From: a virus | Strand: one strand, 5' to 3' | Length of the DNA stretch: 20,496 nucleotides | IMG/VR virus record: IMGVR_UViG_3300025085_000248 | Coordinates: 1-20,496 of that record | Shown here: in pieces, positions 16,195 to 20,496 of the stretch | Position numbering within the stretch: position 1 is the first letter of the stretch | Layout: every line of letters begins with the position of its first letter | Notes under the pieces: generated by a model | What the model was told of the DNA's origin: nothing | Seen by the model: only the letters and a program-made list of their open reading frames with translations | Database searches by the model: none | Made by a program: the position numbers and the translations under genes

Positions 16195-16575
16195 ATGCAA
16201 AAGTTGATAAGTATGTGGTTATTGGGACTTGGGTTATTTACCTCGTCGCTATATTCGCAATCAGTATCTTTGGATAGTTTTCAGCAGATACAAGCATTAA
16301 ACATACATAAGTGTGCAGTAGTGCAAGTAAATGCGTCTTGGAACTATCAAAATAGAGTTAATCTAACACAACTGAATAACTTGTGTTACATTGCAGAAAT
16401 AGATATTGAAAATAAAACAGTTGGTGCTGTAATAGTAAAAGAATGGAGCATAGATATAGTTCCTACTATTATAGTATTAAAAGAAGGCGTAGAAGTAAAA
16501 AGATTTGAACCTGGTATTTCTATGAGTTTTGATGAAAAAACTATTATAGAAAGTATTAGGAAAGAAGTTAGATAG
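16195..16575 (+). CDS. Secreted thioredoxin-fold protein lacking the CxxC motif
   Basis: Residues 1-21 form a signal peptide (basic start, LLGLGLF core, cleavage likely near SLYS-Q), so the 126-residue product probably works in the periplasm or outside the cell. The remainder follows the thioredoxin pattern: strand AVVQVNASW (41-49), the position of the active site, strand CYIAEIDIE (64-72), helix, then VPTIIVLKEG (89-98) with the cis-proline P90 and the strand VKRFEPG. The active-site Trp-Cys-Gly-Pro-Cys is replaced by Trp49-Asn-Tyr-Gln-Asn53, so thiol-disulfide exchange by the usual route is impossible. Cys40 and Cys64 are the only cysteines and might form a structural disulfide. It follows the two membrane proteins by nine bases with an AGGATGG site. 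A chaperone-like or binding role is inferred; the fold call is fairly strong, the function unknown. Confidence 0.75.
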   Translation: MQKLISMWLLGLGLFTSSLYSQSVSLDSFQQIQALNIHKCAVVQVNASWNYQNRVNLTQLNNLCYIAEIDIENKTVGAVIVKEWSIDIVPTIIVLKEGVEVKRFEPGISMSFDEKTIIESIRKEVR

Positions 16576-16592
16576 GTGTTATATTAGACATC

Positions 16593-16733
16593 ATGCGTAA
16601 AGTATTCGGAAATAATGCTAAAAAACACAGCAATGGAAAGAAGAAAACACGTCAAGGAATGTCTAATAATACCAAATACGGAACTAAAACTAGTAGTAAA
16701 TACTATAAAAAGAAAAGTAGAGGACAAGGATAA
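16593..16733 (+). CDS. Tiny basic protein (46 aa)
   Basis: A 46-residue ORF, MRKVFGNNAKKHSNGKKKTR and onward to KKKSRGQG, is about one third Lys/Arg with no Asp or Glu. Its stop codon overlaps the next start as TAATG, linking it to the basic-protein cassette. The upstream site is weak (AGGTG about 15 bases before). Repeats of NTKYGTKTSSKYYKKK suggest a disordered, nucleic-acid-binding or ribosomal-protein-like character. The closing Tyr-Lys-Lys-Lys...Arg-Gly-Gln-Gly pattern is one I remember from other marine phages, which supports that it is real despite its size. Confidence 0.68.
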   Translation: MRKVFGNNAKKHSNGKKKTRQGMSNNTKYGTKTSSKYYKKKSRGQG

Positions 16734-17017
16734 TGGCTAGAAAAAAAGATTCAAGACTTACTAGAGCTGGTGTATCAGGTTATAATAAACCTAAACGTAC
16801 TCCTGGTCATCCTACTAAATCGCACGTAGTAGTAGCTAAAGTAGGAACACAAGTAAAGACTATACGTTTTGGTCAACAAGGCGTTAGTGGTGCTGGTAAA
16901 GCTCCTAAAACAGCAGCTGGTAAAGCACGTAGAAGAAGTTTTAAAGCAAGACACGCTAAGAATATAGCTAAAGGCAAAATGTCTGCAGCATATTGGGCAA
17001 ATAAAGTTAAATGGTAA
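16733..17017 (+). CDS. Conserved basic phage protein (94 aa)
   Basis: The 94-residue protein opens with SRLTRAGVSGYNKPKRTPGH and PTKSHVVVAKVG, then TIRFGQQGVSG, a basic Ala/Lys/Arg stretch, and RRSFKARHAKNIAKGKMSAA with YWANKVKW at the end. I recognise this as a short family widespread in marine phages, usually annotated as a protein of unknown function; from memory it may correspond to DUF6321, but I cannot confirm the number. The C-terminal Ser-Phe-Lys-Ala-Arg-His...Tyr-Trp-Ala block is the most conserved-looking part and could bind nucleic acid. It starts at a TAATG overlap. Its function is not known. Confidence 0.85.
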   Translation: MARKKDSRLTRAGVSGYNKPKRTPGHPTKSHVVVAKVGTQVKTIRFGQQGVSGAGKAPKTAAGKARRRSFKARHAKNIAKGKMSAAYWANKVKW

Positions 17018-17029
17018 AAGGAGGGCATT

Positions 17030-17260
17030 ATGCCACAAGGTAAAGGAACATATGGTAGTCAAGTTGGTAGACCATCAAAGAGAAAGAATAGTACCGACAA
17101 TTATGCACAAACACAAAGAGGCAAGGGACAGAATAGTACAGACAATATGAATGATGGACCTATTGATAAGAAGTTAACACCAAAACAACGTAAGCTTCCA
17201 AAACAATTAAAAGAAGCTATTTTAAAAGGTAAAAGAGATAAAAATAAATCGAGTATTTAA
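17030..17260 (+). CDS. Small basic hypothetical protein (76 aa)
   Basis: A 76-residue protein follows an excellent AAGGAGGG site. It begins MPQGKGTYGSQVGRPSKRKN, has an Asn/Thr/Gln-rich middle with two NSTDN copies (about residues 20-24 and 35-39), and ends in a probable helix LTPKQRKLPKQLKEAILKGK followed by a basic tail. The MPQGKGTYGSQVGRP opening is a common start of small marine phage proteins as I remember them. The stop codon overlaps the next start as TAATG. No domain can be named; a nucleic-acid-binding or packaged role is only a guess from charge. Confidence 0.78.
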   Translation: MPQGKGTYGSQVGRPSKRKNSTDNYAQTQRGKGQNSTDNMNDGPIDKKLTPKQRKLPKQLKEAILKGKRDKNKSSI

Positions 17261-17442
17261 TGCCAAAGAAAGCTAAATCAAAAGTAAATCAAGCTGGTAA
17301 CTATACTAAGCCATCAATGCGTAAACGATTGTTTCAAGTAATTAAAGCTGGTAGTAAAGGGGGAAGGCCTGGACAATGGTCTGCTCGTAAAGCACAAATG
17401 CTTGCTAAACGATATAAAGCAGCAGGTGGAGGTTATAAGTAA
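17260..17442 (+). CDS. Conserved basic phage protein with GQWSARKAQ motif (60 aa)
   Basis: The 60-residue protein is short and very basic: SMRKRLFQVIKAGSKGGRPG followed by QWSARKAQMLAKRYKAAGGG and Tyr-Lys. The motif Lys-x-Gly-Ser-Lys-Gly-Gly-x-Pro-Gly-Gln-Trp-Ser-Ala-Arg-Lys-Ala-Gln is one I recognise as a conserved element found in many marine phages and, from memory, in proteins of large eukaryotic viruses (a DUF5872-like domain; number unconfirmed). Two helices separated by the GGRPGQW turn would make a compact basic fold. Both ends are TAATG junctions with neighbours. The function is unknown. Confidence 0.85.
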   Translation: MPKKAKSKVNQAGNYTKPSMRKRLFQVIKAGSKGGRPGQWSARKAQMLAKRYKAAGGGYK

Positions 17443-17681
17443 TGGCATTAGCTAAGTCACAACAGAGTTTAAAAAAGTGGACTAAGCAAAAGTGGGGAAC
17501 AAAGTCTGGTAAAAAGTCATCAGAAACTGGTGAACGTTATTTACCCGATGCTGCAATTAAAGCATTAAGTGATAAAGAATATGCAGCTACTACACGTAAA
17601 AAAAGAAAAGATACTAAAAAGGGAAAGCAACATTCTAAGCAACCTAAAAAAGTAGCTAAGAAAACAAAAGCTTATAGATAA
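17442..17681 (+). CDS. Conserved basic phage protein (79 aa)
   Basis: The 79-residue protein reads KSQQSLKKWTKQKWGTKSGK near the start, then ERYLPDAAIKALSDKEYAAT and TRKKRKDTKKGKQHSKQPKK to the end. The Trp-Thr-Lys-Gln-Lys-Trp and Gly-Glu-Arg-Tyr-Leu-Pro...Ala-Ile-Lys-Ala-Leu-Ser blocks belong to a conserved small family I recognise from marine phages and, less certainly, from large DNA viruses; it often lies beside the preceding GQWSARKAQ-type protein. A central helix (LPDAAIKALSDKEYAAT) is flanked by basic arms. It begins at a TAATG overlap and ends the tightly coupled part of the cassette. Function unknown; nucleic-acid contact is inferred from charge. Confidence 0.85.
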   Translation: MALAKSQQSLKKWTKQKWGTKSGKKSSETGERYLPDAAIKALSDKEYAATTRKKRKDTKKGKQHSKQPKKVAKKTKAYR

Positions 17682-17705
17682 TAACATAATAGGAGACCAC
17701 TAAAA

Positions 17706-17903
17706 ATGGCAAAAGAAAAAAAAGTAGACCTAAGACAAGAAGCACAAACTAAGATGGAATCTATGGTTGAGCAACATAATACACTTGTACAGGAATTACA
17801 GAGTGCTAACGAAAGATTAGCAGAAATTAAACAAATGATAATCGAGCACCAAGGATATATGAAAGGCCTTGAAGCTTGTGAAAAAGATTGTGAGGTAAAA
17901 TAA
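17706..17903 (+). CDS. Small coiled-coil protein (65 aa)
   Basis: This 65-residue protein, with a clear AGGAG site, is a long charged helix: LRQEAQTKMESMVEQHNTLV, then QELQSANERLAEIKQMIIEH, with heptad spacing from about residue 8 to 48, and a Cys-containing acidic tail (ACEKDCEVK). The Gln-His-Asn...Leu-Gln pattern is one I have seen in small phage proteins next to lysis or virion genes. It is not strongly basic, unlike the preceding five genes. The stop codon overlaps the next start as TAATG. An oligomeric scaffold or accessory role is likely but unproven. Confidence 0.75.
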   Translation: MAKEKKVDLRQEAQTKMESMVEQHNTLVQELQSANERLAEIKQMIIEHQGYMKGLEACEKDCEVK

Positions 17904-18055
17904 TGGGACCAATTCTAGGTAAGTTATTAGCAAAACTAGGTACTGAAAAAGTATTGAAAGCTATTGTACTACATTTAGGAGAACACTTAGTTTCTAAGTC
18001 TTCAAATAAATTAGATGACAAGCTGTTTGCAGAAATTAAAAAAGCATTAAAATAG
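17903..18055 (+). CDS. Small helical protein (50 aa)
   Basis: A 50-residue ORF starts at TAATG and ends at the TAG just before the AGGAGG of the next gene. The sequence MGPILGKLLAKLGTEKVLKA, then IVLHLGEHLVSKSSNKLDDK and LFAEIKKALK, is two amphipathic or weakly hydrophobic helices. It is not long or hydrophobic enough to be a sure membrane protein, though residues 3-12 and 20-30 could associate with one. The NKLDDKLxxxIKKAL ending is a pattern I remember in small marine phage proteins. Its coupling to the coiled-coil gene suggests the two act together. No named family. Confidence 0.68.
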   Translation: MGPILGKLLAKLGTEKVLKAIVLHLGEHLVSKSSNKLDDKLFAEIKKALK

Positions 18056-18059
18056 GAGG
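18054..18059 (+). promoter_or_regulatory. Shine-Dalgarno fixing a TTG start
   Basis: A full AGGAGG lies five bases before TTG at 18065 and overlaps the preceding stop codon. No ATG is available nearby in that frame, and the TTG start keeps the first metal-binding motif only 11 residues from the N-terminus, as expected. This decides the start of the phosphoesterase gene. Confidence 0.8.
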
Positions 18060-18064
18060 TTTCA

Positions 18065-18832
18065 TTGAAACTTAAAAAACGTGGTATCGTAATACCTGAC
18101 CAGCATTATCCGTTAGAAGATAGAGCTGCAGTAGAATGTGTTAAGAAAGCAATACTAAAAGTTAAACCAACAGTGTTTGTAAATCTTGGAGATGTTGGAG
18201 AATGGGAATCCTGTTCTGCTTGGAAGTATAAAGATAAGAAGCTACCGCCTTTAGAGTTTCAACTACCTTTAGTAGATGAAGAAATAAGGTTAGTGAATGA
18301 AGGATTAGATGAATGGGATGAAGTACTTAAGAAAGTTAAATGTAAAGAAAAGTATCTCCTCCAAGGTAATCACGACCTCTGGTTGGATAATTTCGCTAAC
18401 AAGTATCCCTATCTTAGTGATTATACATTTTTTAAAGCGTGTAAAATCAAAGAGAGAGGATACAAATACACAGAATACAACTTACCAATCCAAGTAGGTA
18501 AGTTGGTATTCTTTCATGGTGCGTATGCGACTACGTATCATGCTAAGAAACATTTAGAGTCGTATGGTGAGAATGTTATGTATGGACATACCCATGACAT
18601 ACAACGACATACTATGACAAAGTTTGATGGCAACATCGGTGCTTGGTCTATGGGATGTTTAAAAGATATGTCACACGAGAATAACAAGTGGTTAAAGGGT
18701 AGGCTACATAACTGGGGTCACGCATTTGCTATTGTTGATTGGTTTGACAATGGTGAATTTAAAGTAGAAGTAGTAGAAATAACAGATGGTAAAACAACGT
18801 TATGGGGAGAGTTAATAGATGGCACCAAGTAA
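18065..18832 (+). CDS. Calcineurin-like metallophosphoesterase
   Basis: The 255-residue protein carries all the motifs of the two-metal calcineurin-like phosphoesterase superfamily: PDQHYP (Asp12, His14), NLGDVGEW (Asp43), QGNHD (Asn102, His103, Asp104), FFHG (His151) and MYGHTHD (His175, His177). Superfamily members hydrolyse phosphomono- or diesters, including nucleic acids and nucleotides; the substrate here cannot be told. The spacing of motifs is intact, so it should be active, and it is cytosolic as there is no signal peptide. It starts at TTG behind a strong AGGAGG site. It lies between the basic-protein cassette and a large virion gene, so it may act late in infection, for example in nucleic-acid processing; related enzymes occur among marine phage late genes from memory. 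The 3' end overlaps a tiny ORF by 14 bases. Confidence 0.93.
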   Translation: MKLKKRGIVIPDQHYPLEDRAAVECVKKAILKVKPTVFVNLGDVGEWESCSAWKYKDKKLPPLEFQLPLVDEEIRLVNEGLDEWDEVLKKVKCKEKYLLQGNHDLWLDNFANKYPYLSDYTFFKACKIKERGYKYTEYNLPIQVGKLVFFHGAYATTYHAKKHLESYGENVMYGHTHDIQRHTMTKFDGNIGAWSMGCLKDMSHENNKWLKGRLHNWGHAFAIVDWFDNGEFKVEVVEITDGKTTLWGELIDGTK

Positions 18833-18935
18833 AGTAAAAGGTGAAAGCATTAACAATACTCGTAGGTTATACAACTTAAAAAAGAAAAAAAAGAAGAAGA
18901 AAACTAATGCCAAAAAAAGCTATAAACGTAAGTAA
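18819..18935 (+). CDS. Tiny poly-lysine ORF (38 aa)
   Basis: A 38-residue ORF beginning MAPSKVKGESINNTRRLYNL holds eight lysines in a row (AAA and AAG codons mixed) and ends NAKKSYKRK, with a single acidic residue. It overlaps the end of the phosphoesterase gene by 14 bases and the start of the next gene by 29 bases, in different frames. GGGGAGAG lies about ten bases before its ATG and could serve as a ribosome site. It resembles the basic proteins upstream and would extend that cassette. Ribosomes may pause or slip on the A-rich tract. It could be real or a chance ORF. Confidence 0.5.
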   Translation: MAPSKVKGESINNTRRLYNLKKKKKKKKTNAKKSYKRK

Positions 18936-20496
18936 CTTCAGCGGGGGAGTCAACAACAATACTAATCCTAGAGATTTAGCAGATAATGAATTTCAAATAC
19001 TGCATAATGTTAGTAATGAAATTCCTGGTAAATTGAAGATGATTGGTAACCAAGATACTGTTACTACCGATTCTGGTATTAATAGTATTACAGGATTGAA
19101 CCATGGTAATGGATTACTGCATACTAACTTTGATAGAAATGTTGGTGCACCTACTGTTATTAACGAAACAGAATATTTATTTATTAATGACACCGTTAAT
19201 AGTGAAGTAGAAATATTAGATGTTACTAATAACGATTTAGAATCAGATACGATTAATTATGGAGATACTTCTTCTAAGATTGAAATGTATAATGTAGATG
19301 GTGCTGTACGTGTAGTACCACACTATGGTAATACTGGTAATACTCCTAAAGTATTTACTTACTATAAATTCGAAAGAAAGCTAGGTATTGCTGCTGCTTT
19401 AGTTGGTATTCATAACATACAAACAGGAGCTTATGATACTAACGATTTATTTATAGCACCATTACGAAGTAGACAAGGATATAATTACGATATAAATACA
19501 TTGTATAGTCATATAGAGCATGACGGTGAACCTCACTTTGACCCTGCTGAAGGCTCTGAGGTTTATATACCTTCAACTGTCATCTTGTCAAATATAACTA
19601 ATAATAATAGATATAATGTTAATTTTGATACATTAGAGCAAGATTTAGATGATTGGGAAGAATATGAGGTTGATGCTTACACTGTTAGTAAAAAAGGTTC
19701 AATGGCTTTTATACCTTATTTTAAAAATCATAGTAATCAAGATGCAACATCGGAAATATTAGTGAATACAAATATACGTTATGGTTTTTGGTGCTCAAAG
19801 GTATATAAAGATTTTAATGGCACTTCTCAAGAATCTGCTGCTGCATATATTGGTGTTGCACCTCAACATACTAATGCAGATGATATTACTCAAATATTAC
19901 ATTTTGGTTTAATAGGTAGATTAGGAAACAAAGAATCCAATTATGCAGGATTCAAAATATACTGGGCAAAAATTGATGACTTTATTGCAGCTGATGGAAC
20001 TAACACTACAATAGATGAAGGTTCTATTGGTGCTAAATACTTATTTTGTGAAGTAGATTTTGAAAAAGGTTTGCGTATTGCAGGGGAAGAAACCTACGCA
20101 CCTTTTAGTACAGATGAAAAAAATACTGAAGCACATTTTGTATATCCTTCTACTTTTTATACAGCTGGTACTGATGCATATGCAGTAGGTAAAGATTTAT
20201 ATATTTTACCAACTGTTGAACCTTACATTATAGATGCACCTAGTATTATAGGTGAAGCTAATACTGGATTTAAAACATCTACAATGTTGAATAGAAGAAT
20301 ATACGCAGGTAATGTTCAATACTATAATGAAAAACGTGAGCTAGTAACTAAATCTGATAGAGTATTAAAGTCTTTACCAAATCAATTTGACTATTTTGAA
20401 GAACAAAGTTTTATAGATGTAGAAGTAGAAGACGGTGATAGTATTGTAAGATTAGCTAGTACAGGTAATAAATTATTACAATTTAAAAAACAAAAT
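18907..20496 (+). CDS. Large virion protein, probable tail-hub type, 3'-truncated
   Basis: An open frame of 530 codons runs from ATG at 18907 to the right edge without a stop. It begins MPKKAINVSNFSGGVNNNTN and continues PRDLADNEFQILHNV; this Phe-Ser-Gly-Gly-Val/Ile-Asn...Pro...Asp/Asn-Glu-Phe opening is one I know from large structural proteins of marine phages. The rest is beta-rich with repeated aromatic strands, and near residues 460-510 reads RRIYAGNVQYYNEKRELVTK then SDRVLKSLPNQFDYF and IDVEVEDGDSIVRLA, which suits a beta-propeller. A tail hub or stabilisation protein of the P22 gp10 / nozzle kind is the likeliest role, but it may instead be another tail or internal protein. The ATG lies inside the upstream poly-lysine ORF and lacks a clear Shine-Dalgarno apart from the A/G-rich tract. 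Confidence 0.75.
   Translation, partial: MPKKAINVSNFSGGVNNNTNPRDLADNEFQILHNVSNEIPGKLKMIGNQDTVTTDSGINSITGLNHGNGLLHTNFDRNVGAPTVINETEYLFINDTVNSEVEILDVTNNDLESDTINYGDTSSKIEMYNVDGAVRVVPHYGNTGNTPKVFTYYKFERKLGIAAALVGIHNIQTGAYDTNDLFIAPLRSRQGYNYDINTLYSHIEHDGEPHFDPAEGSEVYIPSTVILSNITNNNRYNVNFDTLEQDLDDWEEYEVDAYTVSKKGSMAFIPYFKNHSNQDATSEILVNTNIRYGFWCSKVYKDFNGTSQESAAAYIGVAPQHTNADDITQILHFGLIGRLGNKESNYAGFKIYWAKIDDFIAADGTNTTIDEGSIGAKYLFCEVDFEKGLRIAGEETYAPFSTDEKNTEAHFVYPSTFYTAGTDAYAVGKDLYILPTVEPYIIDAPSIIGEANTGFKTSTMLNRRIYAGNVQYYNEKRELVTKSDRVLKSLPNQFDYFEEQSFIDVEVEDGDSIVRLASTGNKLLQFKKQN

Noticed and set aside
18309-18497. 62-codon ORF inside the phosphoesterase gene
   Set aside because: It overlaps the GNHD-containing core in another frame.

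Overview
The window is the late structural module of a tailed double-stranded DNA bacteriophage (Caudoviricetes), most likely an uncultured marine phage. This rests on a terminase large subunit with ATPase and nuclease motifs, followed in order by a P22-sized portal, an acidic scaffold, a major capsid protein, adaptor-like proteins, three consecutive fibre-type proteins and several small genes of marine-phage type. Every supported gene is on the + strand. The DNA is AT-rich and gaps between genes are at most a few tens of bases, apart from about 50 bp after terL and 70 bp after the capsid gene. There is no tape-measure or tail-tube gene. A possible gp10-like tail hub lies at the right edge, so a podovirus-like short tail is the best inference. 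The host cannot be fixed: strong Shine-Dalgarno sites (AAGGAG, AGGAGG) are common, while one secreted protein has a Bacteroidota-like signal peptide ending in Ser-Gln.

Layout. 1-1368: terL, cut at the left edge. 1421-4724: a small overlapping ORF, then portal and scaffold. 4741-6171: capsid, followed by a perfect 8-bp hairpin. 6242-8414: a small basic protein, a probable connector, a probable adaptor divided between two TAATG-coupled ORFs, and a 100-aa protein. 8424-15136: three fibre/adhesin genes. The last encodes 1494 aa and ends in a peptidase S74 (endosialidase-type) self-cleaving chaperone with its Ser-Lys pair visible. 15129-16575: small accessory proteins, two membrane-anchored coiled-coil proteins resembling holin-type lysis genes, and a secreted thioredoxin-fold protein whose CxxC is replaced by Asn-Tyr-Gln-Asn. 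16593-18055: seven tiny genes, the first five strongly Lys/Arg-rich and mostly coupled by TAATG junctions. 18065-18832: a complete calcineurin-like metallophosphoesterase starting at TTG. 18819-20496: a tiny poly-lysine ORF and a large virion protein that runs off the right edge.

Working together, terL packages DNA through the portal into a scaffold-assembled capsid, adaptors close the vertex, and the fibres bind the host surface. The small membrane proteins may act in lysis. The basic proteins have no known role; DNA or RNA binding is only a guess from charge.

No endolysin, polymerase, integrase, tRNA, CRISPR array or insertion sequence is visible. Most of the region looks like an ordinary phage morphogenesis module. 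The best candidates for a second look are the cysteine-less secreted thioredoxin, the basic-protein cassette, the split adaptor and the near-identical DNA repeats inside the fibre gene.
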